A stretch of 64,000 bases of DNA from Bacteroidota bacterium (GCA_023251455.1 JAHEYT010000044.1:1-64000), one strand, 5' to 3'; positions 1-7,752 are shown, counted from the stretch's first letter. Made by a program: numbers and translations. Notes: generated from the letters alone by a model not told the origin.

Positions 1-294
1 ATGGAACTGGAACATGCACTGAAACACTTCGTGGAGTATTACAACCACCAACGCTACCACGAATCATTAAAAAACGTGACTCCGGCCGATATGTACTTTG
101 GCCGGGCTGACCGGATTTTAGAGCATCGAAAGAAAATCAAACAAAAAACCATTATGGAAAGAAAGCGAATGTACTATGCAACAACCTCCGCCGGTAAAAT
201 TTATTCTGACGCATTTTCGGGTCATCAAAAACCCAGGAAAATGCATGTCGGAAATAAATTTTACGATGCTAAAACCAAAATCTCAAAATTTTAA
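1..294 (+). CDS. IS3-family transposase OrfB, C-terminal part (continues upstream of window)
   Basis: This is the last part of the integrase-type catalytic subunit of an IS3-family element. The stretch HFVEYYNHQRYHESLKNVTP is the usual end of the DDE (rve) domain, where YN..R.H..L.....P follows the catalytic Glu. The residues after it (about 50) are basic. The frame is open from base 1, so the ATG at 1 is probably internal and the gene begins outside the window. The terminal inverted repeat lies about 40-75 bases downstream, as expected for this family. Whether the element is complete cannot be seen. Confidence 0.8.
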   Translation: MELEHALKHFVEYYNHQRYHESLKNVTPADMYFGRADRILEHRKKIKQKTIMERKRMYYATTSAGKIYSDAFSGHQKPRKMHVGNKFYDAKTKISKF

Positions 295-369
295 TTTATC
301 CTTGAATCAATAAAAAAAGTGTCTCTTATTTTTTTACCCAAATAGTTCACTTTGTTTTGAAGACGTACA
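1..369 (+). mobile_element. Right end of an IS3-family insertion sequence
   Basis: The transposase stop codon at 292-294 is followed by an A/T-rich stretch that ends in CTTTGTTTTGAAGACGTACA. Read inward this gives TGTACGTCTTC, a typical IS3-family terminus that begins with TG and ends with CA. I place the outer end at about 369, because a cleaved-signal-peptide reading frame without a start codon begins immediately after it. The left end, and so any target duplication, is outside the window. Confidence 0.6.
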
Positions 370-747
370 CTTTTCCTAACCCTAATTTTTTCTCTTGTTC
401 TTACCACTGCATTCTCTCAAACTGTATACACAACCAAAACAGGTACTAAATATCACAATTCCGGTTGTAGATATTTAAGTAAAAGTAAAATAGAAATTAG
501 CCTGTCTGATGCACTTGCAAAGGGATTAGGGGCATGTAGTGTTTGCAAACCACCTACCATTATTTCAAATACAGGAACACCGCAAACAAAACCAACTGGA
601 ACAGAAACACAGAAGGTTTCAAACCAATCAACTAATTCAAGTCAATCAGCTTCCGTGCAATGTTCCGCAACAACCAAAGCAGGAACACGATGTAAACGAA
701 TGACTAAAAGTCCAAATGGGAAATGTTATCAGCATGGAGGAAATTAA
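370..747 (+). pseudogene. Secreted Cys-rich small protein gene, 5' end removed by the IS3 element
   Basis: The frame 370-747 encodes the hydrophobic part of a signal peptide (LFLTLIFSLVLTTAFSQ), then a domain with KYHNSGCRYLSKSKI and CSVCKPP. This pattern is common in small exported Bacteroidota proteins, often near nucleases. A Thr/Ser/Asn-rich linker follows, and then a C-terminal motif CSATTKAGTRCKRMT...GKCYQHGG of the kind seen in DUF5763-like proteins. No ATG, GTG or TTG exists in frame between the upstream stop (358-360) and Met at 709. The missing residues are just the first few of the signal peptide, exactly where the IS end is placed. It is most likely inactive. Confidence 0.7.
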
Positions 748-807
748 TACTACAAAAGGTTTTGGAGATTGACACGAAGCCATTGGAGGAGAATTATTGA
801 TTAATAT

Positions 808-842
808 CCGCCTGCATGTAGCTTCCTACGTTGTAGGCAATA
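808..842 (+). repeat. attC-like 3' half-site (cassette boundary)
   Basis: The sequence GTAGCTTCCTACGTTGTAGGC (819-838, with preceding CCTGCAT) has the layout of an integron attC right half: a TAGCT core, a short spacer, then a GTT-starting simple site (GTTGTAGGC, 830-838). Its complement matches the left half of the better attC-like site at 21431-21450 (AACGTAGGAAGCTACA plus C/T GCAG). The nuclease gene begins 32 bases downstream, the usual place for a cassette gene. Identification rests on pattern only. Confidence 0.4.
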
Positions 843-869
843 TTGGGATCACCCTAAATTGACAAAGTT

Positions 870-1754
870 ATGGTTAGAAAAGTAACTCCGGCTCAATACA
901 AACAAATGGTTGATAAATACAATCAACAAGTTAGACGGTATAATGATACAGTCAAAAGAAATATTGACAGTTATAATCGACAGGTTAAAACTAATGTTGA
1001 TAATTATAACCGAGCTGTCCGACAGTTTAATGCTGAACAAGAACGGAAAAGACAAAGGCTCAATCAAGCTATTAGAAGTTTCAATAATTCGAGAATAACG
1101 ACAAGGCATACAACTACAGTTTATTATAGAGAGTCTGTTGAAAGATTGGAGAGAAGATATGTTGAACTCGATGATTTCAACAACGAGAATTATCAGCGTA
1201 CAGAAAGAAATTCCGCACTTTATGGGGATTATCCAACTCAGGAGACAAATAATAGTATTCAATTATACAATTCACTAAACGGAGTTGATGACGGAGATTT
1301 TATTGACCCTCAAGAGCTTCAAAAAACATACTTGGAGGATAAGCTAGACTTGGTATCTCTTGATCTTGGGAAAAGATGGAAAGGTGCATTGTTTTCTCTT
1401 AATCCTTTAAACCCAGACGCTGGGAGACACTTTTGCACAAGTGTCCGAGAGATATTTACCCAGATTCTTGATGTAAAAGCACCAGATTCCAATGTGTTAT
1501 CTTATTTTCCAGATTGCGAATTATATCAAGGTAAACCAAATAGAAGGTTCAAAATCAAATATATTTTAACGCAAAAATCAATTCACTCTCAATCCTTTGA
1601 AAATTTTGTGGATTCAGACATAGATGAATTACTTTCATTGTTCAGAACTTTAAATGATGGGACGCACGGGAGTTCTGGAAAATATACTATTCAACAGCTA
1701 CTCAAATTGAAGAAGCGTGTTGAAGATTCAATTCAATTTGCAACAGAGTTATGA
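870..1754 (+). CDS. Predicted pPIWI-associated nuclease-like protein with N-terminal coiled coil
   Basis: A 294-residue protein. Residues 1-75 form a repetitive charged coiled coil in which YN-R-V-R units recur (for example KYNQQVRRYNDTVKR). Residues about 155-294 contain a conserved-looking domain: DLGKRWKGALFSL, then TSVREIFTQILD, KIKYIL and DGTHGSSGKY. I recognise this combination from Bacteroidota proteins annotated as predicted pPIWI-associating nucleases (pP_pnuc type), so a role in nucleic-acid cleavage or phage defence is possible. This is recall of a family pattern, and no catalytic residues were assigned. It sits alone between attC-like half-sites in a defence-rich island. Confidence 0.55.
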   Translation: MVRKVTPAQYKQMVDKYNQQVRRYNDTVKRNIDSYNRQVKTNVDNYNRAVRQFNAEQERKRQRLNQAIRSFNNSRITTRHTTTVYYRESVERLERRYVELDDFNNENYQRTERNSALYGDYPTQETNNSIQLYNSLNGVDDGDFIDPQELQKTYLEDKLDLVSLDLGKRWKGALFSLNPLNPDAGRHFCTSVREIFTQILDVKAPDSNVLSYFPDCELYQGKPNRRFKIKYILTQKSIHSQSFENFVDSDIDELLSLFRTLNDGTHGSSGKYTIQQLLKLKKRVEDSIQFATEL

Positions 1755-1761
1755 AAATACT

Positions 1762-1858
1762 GCCCACAACATCAGCTACCCGCCTTTTGCTGGGTTTTGG
1801 TGGCTCGTTGACAGGAAAATACCCCTTTTTTCATTAAAATTACCTGATAGTTGCATAG
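1762..1858 (+). repeat. attC-like recombination site downstream of the nuclease gene
   Basis: Eight bases after the nuclease stop codon, GCCCACAAC (1762-1770) is complementary at 8 of 9 positions to GTTGTAGGC at 830-838. It is followed at once by ATCAGCTACC, the complement of the GGTAGCTGAT found in the attC-like site near 21550. This is the relation expected between the two ends of one integron cassette. A weaker right half (CCTGATAGTTGCATAG, 1843-1858) would close the site just before the next gene. The pairing of the two halves is imperfect. Confidence 0.4.
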
Positions 1859-2101
1859 ATGAAGCTATTCCCAGATTTCAACAAGTTTTCACTCTCAGAA
1901 CGATGCACTTACATTTCTGACAACGGTAAGTATATCGGAGTTCGGTATTACTACAACTACGCCATTAACCTTCACCTAGTTGGTGAAGTATTTTACGAAG
2001 TGTGGTACTTCATTCCTGATAATAAAATTGAAAGAATCGAGATACTCGATGTTGAATCTAAACTTGATTTATACATAAATCACATGAATGCTATCAAATA
2101 A
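1859..2101 (+). CDS. Small hypothetical protein upstream of umuDC
   Basis: An 80-residue protein (MKLFPDFNKFSLSERCTYIS...) rich in Tyr, Phe and Ile, with no signal peptide or membrane segment. It reads as a compact alpha/beta protein with alternating hydrophobic residues (YIGVRYYYNYAINLHLV). I do not recognise a family with certainty. It ends 83 bases before umuD and is separated from it by the long palindrome at 2145-2183, so it is probably transcribed separately. The ATG at 1859 is the only start in frame near the 5' end. Confidence 0.55.
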   Translation: MKLFPDFNKFSLSERCTYISDNGKYIGVRYYYNYAINLHLVGEVFYEVWYFIPDNKIERIEILDVESKLDLYINHMNAIK

Positions 2102-2144
2102 AAATTGAGTTCAAAATAATTAAATCCAGTACGCTTACTAATTT

Positions 2145-2183
2145 GATTATATTTTGATCAAACAATTTGATTAAAATATAATC
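2145..2183 (+). promoter_or_regulatory. 39-bp near-perfect palindrome abutting the umuD start codon (candidate operator)
   Basis: The left arm GATTATATTTTGATCAAA (2145-2162) and right arm TTTGATTAAAATATAATC (2166-2183) are complementary at 17 of 18 positions around a 3-base centre (CAA). The right arm touches the umuD ATG at 2184. The element lacks a T tract and a GC-rich stem, so it is not a terminator. An 18-bp arm in front of an SOS-type mutasome operon suggests binding of a dimeric repressor that controls umuD-umuC-SRAP. Confidence 0.6.
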
Positions 2184-2609
2184 ATGTTTCAAGTAATAAC
2201 ATTGTCTTTCCCTTTATTGGGTTCAAGTTGCGAACTACCTATCGTTTCAGAAATTAAGGCTGGATTTCCTTCTCCGGCAGAAGATTTTCAAGACCAGTCT
2301 ATCGATTTAAATAAGGTATTAGTTCATAATCCAGCATCTACATTCTATGCCAGAGTGAAGGGTCATTCAATGAAAGATGCAAATATTGATGATGGTGATT
2401 TATTAATCATTGATAAAAGCGTGGAACCTACGAGCGGTAAAATTGCCGTCTGTTATATCGACGGTGAGTTTACTGTAAAGCGTATAAAAATTGAACCTTA
2501 TTGTTGTTTGTTAGTGCCTGCCAATTCCGACTTTAATCCGATTAAAGTTACTGCTGAAAATAATTTTCTTATTTGGGGGGTTGTGATTCATATCATTAAA
2601 ACAGTGTGA
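2184..2609 (+). CDS. umuD: UmuD-like protein, S24 self-cleaving peptidase (Pol V subunit)
   Basis: A 141-residue LexA/UmuD-type S24 peptidase, close to E. coli UmuD in length (139). The self-cleavage site is visible as KAGFPSPAED (A26-G27). The catalytic Ser is S62 in the GHSM motif and the general-base Lys is K99 in FTVKRI, matching S60/K97 of UmuD. Damage-induced, recombinase-stimulated cleavage would give UmuD', which activates the UmuC polymerase. The start directly follows the 39-bp palindrome, and the stop overlaps the umuC start by one base, so the two are translated together. Confidence 0.92.
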   Translation: MFQVITLSFPLLGSSCELPIVSEIKAGFPSPAEDFQDQSIDLNKVLVHNPASTFYARVKGHSMKDANIDDGDLLIIDKSVEPTSGKIAVCYIDGEFTVKRIKIEPYCCLLVPANSDFNPIKVTAENNFLIWGVVIHIIKTV

Positions 2610-3868
2610 TGTTTGGTCTTGTTGATTGCAATAATTTCTATGCCAGTTGCGAACGAGTATTCAGACCTGATTTAAACGGTAAGCCGGTAGTGGTTCTATC
2701 CAATAACGACGGCTGTGTTATTGCCAGGAGCAACGAAGCCAAAGCACTCAATATACCAATGGGTGCTCCGGCATTCGAATACAAGGATGTATTCGAGAAA
2801 AATAACGTTCAGGTATTCTCTTCCAACTATGCGCTTTACGGAGATATGTCATTTAGGGTAATGACAATTCTATCAAAGTTTTCCCCTGATGTCGAAATTT
2901 ACAGTATTGATGAAGCTTTTTTGCAGTTCGACGGCTTTGACCTGTTTAGTTTGCAAGATATAGGAATAAAGATGCGCAAAACGGTTTATAAATCCACAGG
3001 TATTCCTGTTTCTATTGGTTTTGCTGAGACAAAGGCCCTGGCAAAAGTGGCAAATAAGATTGCAAAGAAATTTACTGATCGAACCGGTGGTGTTTATGTC
3101 ATTAATACAGAAGCGAAACGAATAAAGGCACTCAAATGGACAAAGGTTGAAGATGTTTGGGGAATTGGGAGACAACACACTAAACGATTACAATACTTTG
3201 GAGTTAAATCAGCATTCGATTTTACCCAAATGGCTGATGGCTGGGTTAGGAAAAATATGTCAGTTGTCGGGCTCCGGTTAAAGCGTGAACTCGAAGGGAA
3301 AAGGACATTGGAAATCGAACACTTAAAAGCTAAAAAGAATATTGCCACAACAAGGTCTTTTGATAAGAATTATAGGACGTTTGAACAGCTAAAGGAAAGA
3401 ATAGTAACCTTTTCCGTAACATGCTCTGAAAAGCTCAGAAAACAGAAGAGTTGCTGTAATTCAGTAATGGTATTTGTCCATACAAATTTCTTCAGAGAAG
3501 ATTTGCCACAATATTCTAAAAGTATATTGGTGAAGATACCTTATTCAACAAATTCAAGCATTGAAATTGCAAAATTTGCTTGTAAAGGACTTGAACAGAT
3601 TTTCAGGGATGGTTTCACTTACAAAAAAGCAGGTGTTATTATACTTGACATTGTTCCTGAAATGCCCCAGCAACTTTCAATATTTGAAAATAGTAATCCC
3701 AGACACAAAACATTAATGGAAACAATTGACCGTATAAACCGCGAAATTGGTAATCACAAATTATTGCTCGCTTCCCAGGATTTAGGACGGCGATGGAAAA
3801 TGAAACAAGAAAGGCTATCACCGCGTTATACAACAAGAATTGATGAAATATTAACCATTAAAGCCTGA
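2609..3868 (+). CDS. umuC: UmuC-like Y-family translesion DNA polymerase
   Basis: A 419-residue Y-family polymerase, close to E. coli UmuC (422). The N-terminus FGLVDCNNFYASCERVF carries the first metal-binding Asp, and YSIDEAFL near residue 100 carries the second acidic pair. VSIGFAETKALAKVANKIAK and a helix-hairpin-helix region (VEDVWGIGRQHTKRL) follow, then the little-finger domain. I chose the ATG at 2609, which overlaps the umuD stop (TGATG) and gives the family-typical N-terminus. A GTG one codon earlier is possible. With umuD it would form an error-prone lesion-bypass polymerase. Confidence 0.93.
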   Translation: MFGLVDCNNFYASCERVFRPDLNGKPVVVLSNNDGCVIARSNEAKALNIPMGAPAFEYKDVFEKNNVQVFSSNYALYGDMSFRVMTILSKFSPDVEIYSIDEAFLQFDGFDLFSLQDIGIKMRKTVYKSTGIPVSIGFAETKALAKVANKIAKKFTDRTGGVYVINTEAKRIKALKWTKVEDVWGIGRQHTKRLQYFGVKSAFDFTQMADGWVRKNMSVVGLRLKRELEGKRTLEIEHLKAKKNIATTRSFDKNYRTFEQLKERIVTFSVTCSEKLRKQKSCCNSVMVFVHTNFFREDLPQYSKSILVKIPYSTNSSIEIAKFACKGLEQIFRDGFTYKKAGVIILDIVPEMPQQLSIFENSNPRHKTLMETIDRINREIGNHKLLLASQDLGRRWKMKQERLSPRYTTRIDEILTIKA

Positions 3869-3871
3869 TTT

Positions 3872-4657
3872 ATGTGCTACAATATCAAATCTTTGCGCTG
3901 GTCACAAATGGTCAGAGCAAGAAATAGAGAGCGATTCAAAAACCTAAGTGACGAGAAAATCGAACAGGCGCTAGATAAAGTAAGAGTTTCCGACTATTAT
4001 CATGTTTCGGGGTTCACCCACCCCAATTTACTAATTTATCCCGGACCTGATTCTGATCCACGAGTTGCAACCTGGGGACTTGTGCCAGAAACATTCGATA
4101 AGGAAGATCCAACCTTATTTTGGAAACAATACAACACATTGAATGCAACGATTGAAAAAATGTACTGGTCACCCGCCTACAGAGATTATTCAACCAGGAA
4201 TCATTGCTTAATCTACGTAAATGGATTCTATGAACATCACACAGTTGGGAAAGCAAAATATCCTTTTTTTATCAGCATGAAAGATACGGAGCAGTTTGCT
4301 TTGGCAGGTATCTGGGCTGAACGAATACTTCCATCAACAAATACGCCTGTATTATCATTTTCAATTGTTACTACCGCTGCAAATCCTGTTATGTCAAAAA
4401 TTCATAACGTTCATCCTGTTAGTGATGGTCCAAGACAGCCAGTTATTTTGAATGAAGAAATGGCCGATATGTGGTTAATTGATGGGTTTAATCAAACAAC
4501 AGCAAAACCATTCAGAGAACCGTTTCACCACGAGTTATTGAACTACCAAACTGTCGGAAAGTTATCCGGTACAGGAGTCATGCCCAATTCTCCAATGGCT
4601 TCCGAAAAATTGGAATACAAAGAATTAAACGAATTTCTGAAGGATATCGGAGGTTAA
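3872..4657 (+). CDS. SOS response-associated peptidase (SRAP/HMCES family)
   Basis: A 261-residue SRAP protein that crosslinks abasic sites in single-stranded DNA through Cys2. The Met is immediately followed by Cys (MCYNIK), so after Met removal the Cys becomes the N-terminal nucleophile, which fixes the start at 3872. Also visible are the Asn of NTLNATIEK, the Glu in NGFYEHH, and a C-terminal TTAANPVMSKIH segment that supplies the conserved His. It starts three bases after umuC, so the three genes form one DNA-damage operon: lesion bypass plus abasic-site protection. It is somewhat longer than E. coli YedK (222). Confidence 0.9.
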   Translation: MCYNIKSLRWSQMVRARNRERFKNLSDEKIEQALDKVRVSDYYHVSGFTHPNLLIYPGPDSDPRVATWGLVPETFDKEDPTLFWKQYNTLNATIEKMYWSPAYRDYSTRNHCLIYVNGFYEHHTVGKAKYPFFISMKDTEQFALAGIWAERILPSTNTPVLSFSIVTTAANPVMSKIHNVHPVSDGPRQPVILNEEMADMWLIDGFNQTTAKPFREPFHHELLNYQTVGKLSGTGVMPNSPMASEKLEYKELNEFLKDIGG

Positions 4658-4660
4658 AAT

Positions 4661-4900
4661 CTAATCAACCTCACCAACACTTGACTCGATTGATTTAGCC
4701 TGAACTAAAATTTGTTTAACCGCATCCTTAAAGCCCTCTTTCTCAGCGAAATCAATTACAACATCATTTTCACTATTGATACCCTTACCCCTCCATGCTG
4801 ATTTTGATTTTGCTCCACCCTTAACCTTATATTTTTTCACCTCGAACGGCTCCAAACCGATTGATACAATTAGCAATTTAATGACTTCCTTTTTTTTCAT
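4661..4900 (-). CDS. Small hypothetical protein, convergent with the SRAP gene
   Basis: A 79-residue Lys-rich protein (MKKKEVIKLLIVSIGLEPFE...) that ends three bases from the SRAP stop on the opposite strand. The middle has a basic Gly/Ser loop (KGGAKSKSAWRGKG) and the C-terminal part is probably helical. There is no signal peptide or membrane segment. I do not recognise a family. The ATG at 4900 is the only sensible start. Its codon use and composition match its neighbours, so it is probably a real gene. Confidence 0.5.
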   Translation of the reverse strand: MKKKEVIKLLIVSIGLEPFEVKKYKVKGGAKSKSAWRGKGINSENDVVIDFAEKEGFKDAVKQILVQAKSIESSVGEVD

Positions 4901-5002
4901 CTTTGCATGTTTTCATTTTTAAACGCTTTGCAATAAAAATTGTTTAAGCCTTTATTCGTATTGTTAAATCTGAGTATATTGCAGATGCTAAAATCCAATT
5001 CA

Positions 5003-5308
5003 ATGAAAAAATCAACACTGTGTAAGTATTTGATGTGGGGTTATCAATCCGATTTGGACGCCAAAGAATATGACGAGCTTCAAAAACAAATCATTCAACA
5101 CGAGAAAGAAACTAAGGCTGAAGATCCTGGAAAGTTGGCCGAAAGTATCATTCAGAACTTCCCTGAGTTTCAAATTATGCACCAGTCATTCATGCGCCGT
5201 CGCATTGATAAGATTAGCGAAGGAGTCAACACGATTAAAGTTATTGCTATAATATACTTGATTGGAAGTATAATCGGGGCTATCTTATTTGTCTCACAGA
5301 TGAAATAA
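5003..5308 (+). CDS. Small membrane-anchored hypothetical protein
   Basis: The protein MKKSTLCKYLMWGYQSDLD... is 101 residues from the ATG at 5003. An upstream in-frame ATG at 4940 would add a hydrophobic stretch without clear sense. Residues about 20-75 are charged and probably helical. The C-terminus is a single membrane helix (VIAIIYLIGSIIGAILFV), so it is a tail-anchored type. No family was recognised. Its stop overlaps the first codon of the decayed reading frame that follows. Confidence 0.5.
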   Translation: MKKSTLCKYLMWGYQSDLDAKEYDELQKQIIQHEKETKAEDPGKLAESIIQNFPEFQIMHQSFMRRRIDKISEGVNTIKVIAIIYLIGSIIGAILFVSQMK

Positions 5309-5549
5309 TGGATTTATTCTGTTAAAATCAACAAAAGGAATTTGAATCTGTAATTTCTGTCAATGAAAGCGATACGGTAATTATCGTATCGAATGCGAAA
5401 AAAAAACCGCATTAACAGATAGTCAGGTAATTATAAAAACAGAGATAATCAATCCAACTGTAACGATACTGGATGCAATGATATTTCTTACGCTGTCTGT
5501 CAACGGAGCGCGAGGTTTAACAATCACATCAATTTCTGAAATTCTTTAA
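5308..5549 (+). pseudogene. Decayed small gene (nonsense codon and frameshift in an A9 run)
   Basis: From the ATG at 5308 the frame reads MDLFC, then a TAA at 5323-5325, then NQQKEFESVISVNESDTVII up to a run of nine A bases. After that run the coding sense continues in another frame (KTALTDSQVIIKTEIINPTV...SISEIL) to a TAA at 5547-5549. Two breaks in an otherwise protein-like text suggest a recently inactivated small gene. No family was recognised. Base-calling errors in the A run could explain one break but not the TAA. Confidence 0.45.
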
Positions 5550-5572
5550 GTTTGGGCACTTGAGCAGCAAAC

Positions 5573-5597
5573 AAGCCCCGCACGGATGCAGGGCTTT
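5573..5597 (+). terminator. Hairpin AAGCCC/GGGCTT, probable terminator
   Basis: AAGCCC (5573-5578) pairs with GGGCTT (5591-5596), with CCGCA..ATGCAG in the loop region. The element is nearly identical to the stronger hairpin at 5743-5778. It lies 24 bases after the stop of the decayed gene and has only a short T tract. Confidence 0.45.
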
Positions 5598-5742
5598 AAC
5601 TTATACATGAACGTTCCACCCCTGGACGTCGCAAAAAACAAAGAGAATTAAAATTACAACAAATAAATATTAAAGTCAATAGCTAATTTTGAATTGTTGG
5701 TTCAACTTCCGGATCCGGCAAGATGTTAGGTACTGCAGCAAA

Positions 5743-5778
5743 ACAGAAAAGCCCCGCAATAATGCAGGGCTTTTCTGT
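5743..5778. terminator. Rho-independent terminator-like hairpin
   Basis: The arms ACAGAAAAGCCC (5743-5754) and GGGCTTTTCTGT (5767-5778) are perfectly complementary over 12 bp and the loop is CGCAATAATGCA. No gene ends close to it, apart from the decayed gene 200 bases upstream, so it may be the relic of a lost gene. The rest of 5550-5928 shows no coding sequence I can support. Confidence 0.6.
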
Positions 5779-5928
5779 TTGTATTGTGCGCGGGGACGCT
5801 GTTTTAACTACCGAAATATACAAAATTTCATTTTGATTAACTCTCTCGCCTATCTTTTCTTTTGGATAGCAACAATATTTATCAGTATATTTGGTTATCA
5901 ATAAATCAACAAACCCATCCAATCAATT

Positions 5929-6579
5929 ATGAGAACAAAAATTTTGATCATCTGCTTTATTTTATTCGGCTTTCTAGGGTATTCACAATCGAAAGAGATT
6001 TATACCAATCCCGATTTTGCCTCCTTATCAAAAGATCATAAAATATTAGCAATTATTCCCTTTAAGGCATCTGTTATGCTACGTCCCAAACAAATTGAAA
6101 AAATGGGACAAGAACAATTTGACAAGCTTCAGCTCGACCAGGGTAAATCAGTTCAGAGTGCCATGCAGACCTATTTTCTAAGCAAAAGAGAAGATAAAGG
6201 ATTTGCGGTAACTTTTCAGGATGTGGCAAAAACGAATGCCATTCTAATGAAGAACAATATTACTAATGCAAATATTGAAAGTTATACAAGTCAAGAGTTA
6301 GCAAAAATGCTTGAGGTAGATGGCGTAATATCCGGTTCGCTCAGCACAGATAAGCCAATGTCTGACGGTGCCTCAATCGCTTTAGGCCTTGTTGTTGGTT
6401 TTTATGGAGCAACCAATTCGGGTAAATGTACCATAAACATTAATGATGGAAAAACTGGTGACTTACTTTGGAAATATGAAAAAACACTTGCCCGCAGCCT
6501 GGGAAGTGATATAAATACCATAATTGATGCCATGATGCGGAAATCATCCCGGAAGTTTCCTTATATCATTCCTGATTAA
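5929..6579 (+). CDS. Exported protein of unknown function (CsgG/GNA1162-like pattern)
   Basis: A 216-residue protein with a clear signal peptide (MRTKILIICFILFGFLGYSQ, cleavage near residue 20). The mature part starts with a beta-alpha pattern (KILAIIPFKASV), later has LAKMLEVDGVISGSL, and near the end carries DGKTGDLLWKYEKTLA. The LLW.Y and GVI.GS patterns resemble envelope proteins of the CsgG/GNA1162 type that assemble at the outer membrane, but I see no lipobox Cys and this is only a resemblance. It is monocistronic with its own terminator. Confidence 0.65.
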   Translation: MRTKILIICFILFGFLGYSQSKEIYTNPDFASLSKDHKILAIIPFKASVMLRPKQIEKMGQEQFDKLQLDQGKSVQSAMQTYFLSKREDKGFAVTFQDVAKTNAILMKNNITNANIESYTSQELAKMLEVDGVISGSLSTDKPMSDGASIALGLVVGFYGATNSGKCTININDGKTGDLLWKYEKTLARSLGSDINTIIDAMMRKSSRKFPYIIPD

Positions 6580-6600
6580 GTATAAAATACAACATAAATG

Positions 6601-6631
6601 ACAAAGCCTGGTTAATTGCCGGGCTTTTGTT
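6601..6631 (+). terminator. Rho-independent terminator
   Basis: ACAAAGCC (6601-6608) pairs with GGCTTTTGT (6622-6630) around TGGTTAATTGCCG, and T residues follow. It lies 22 bases after the stop of the exported-protein gene. Confidence 0.65.
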
Positions 6632-6735
6632 TTTGGTGATAGATCCGGAATCGGTAAATATTCATTCAACTAGTTCCACCTAAAACGTTTACTGCATTCA
6701 ATAATGTTTTAATTTTATAAAAAATCAATTAACTA

Positions 6736-7752
6736 ATGAATACTCTATATATTATTGGTAATGGGTTTGATCTTGCCCATGGATTAAAGACTAGTTATAA
6801 TGATTTTTTGTTATGGTATCTAAGAGAGAGTTTATATTTAAAGAATCGTTCAGAAACTTTTACAGACCAATTAATTAAAATAGAGGGGCCTGGGTTCATT
6901 AGAAACGGCAGTGATTTGGACCAAATAAATAGTATTTCAAAATTTTTTAATGTTCTTGAGTCGTTTGGAATTCAGCTAAAACCAATAAACACTTTTATTA
7001 CAGGGATAATTAGTAAATCAAGAGAATTTAACTGGGTTGACATTGAATCCGAGTATTATAAGATTGTTTTGTTACACTCAAAACATGGCAGCGAAAACCT
7101 AGGACCAATTAAAAGTTTGAATAGTCAATTTGACTATTTGAAACAAAGACTAGTAGAATATCTTGTTCAACTGCCCAAATCAATTAGTCAAATAGAAGAT
7201 GTAAGTCATCATTTCGTACCCATTGTGAAGAACATCAAGAGCAAATATTTAATTCTCAATTTCAATTATACCTCCACAATTGAAAAATACATTTCCAAGG
7301 CACAGAATATTGAAATTATGAATATCCACGGAAAATTAAATGATCCGACAAATGAGGTAATTTTTGGATATGGCGATGAAATGCATGGAGATTATGGAAA
7401 GCTCGAGAGCATTAATGTTGATGAATACCTCAAGAATTTTAAATCTTTTGGCTACTTAAAAAACAATAATTATAGGAGCTTACTTGAGTTTATAAATTCG
7501 GATGAATATAATGTTGAAATAATGGGGCATTCTTGTGGACTTTCAGATAGGGTGTTACTGAGCTCCATTTTTCAGCATGATAACTGCAGTGAAATAGAGA
7601 TATGTTATCATCAGAAATCCCAAGCAGAAGATGATCATTATGAAAAAACGATAAGGATTTCAAGACATTTTTCGCAGGCCATGAAAGCAGAAATGAGAAG
7701 TAGAATCAGGCCAAAAGATATTTCGTCTCCTTTGGTGCGATTAAAATTATGA
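6736..7752 (+). CDS. abiH: AbiH-family abortive infection protein
   Basis: A 338-residue AbiH-family protein (phage abortive infection, first described in Lactococcus). The N-terminus NTLYIIGNGFDLAHGLKTSY is the hallmark: a Rossmann-like GNGFD motif followed by H-x-L-x-T. Other conserved-looking parts are LILNFNYTSTIEKY (residues about 172-185), the NIHG motif about 13 residues later, and IMGHSCG near 258. AbiH proteins block phage growth by a mechanism that is not known in detail. It is monocistronic, AT-rich, and lies next to the toxin-chaperone module on the opposite strand, which supports a defence island. Confidence 0.9.
   Translation: MNTLYIIGNGFDLAHGLKTSYNDFLLWYLRESLYLKNRSETFTDQLIKIEGPGFIRNGSDLDQINSISKFFNVLESFGIQLKPINTFITGIISKSREFNWVDIESEYYKIVLLHSKHGSENLGPIKSLNSQFDYLKQRLVEYLVQLPKSISQIEDVSHHFVPIVKNIKSKYLILNFNYTSTIEKYISKAQNIEIMNIHGKLNDPTNEVIFGYGDEMHGDYGKLESINVDEYLKNFKSFGYLKNNNYRSLLEFINSDEYNVEIMGHSCGLSDRVLLSSIFQHDNCSEIEICYHQKSQAEDDHYEKTIRISRHFSQAMKAEMRSRIRPKDISSPLVRLKL

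Noticed and set aside
849-1262. 137-codon frame on the minus strand
   Set aside because: It is the antisense of the coiled-coil region of the nuclease-like gene. Its Ile/Ser-rich composition comes from the Asn/Asp/Tyr codons on the other strand.
1717-1920. 67-codon plus-strand frame between the nuclease gene and the next gene
   Set aside because: It covers the attC-like site and overlaps both neighbours out of frame, with no coherent protein pattern.
5683-5922. Overlapping frames on both strands between the terminators and the exported-protein gene
   Set aside because: They run through the perfect hairpin at 5743-5778 and have no protein-like composition.
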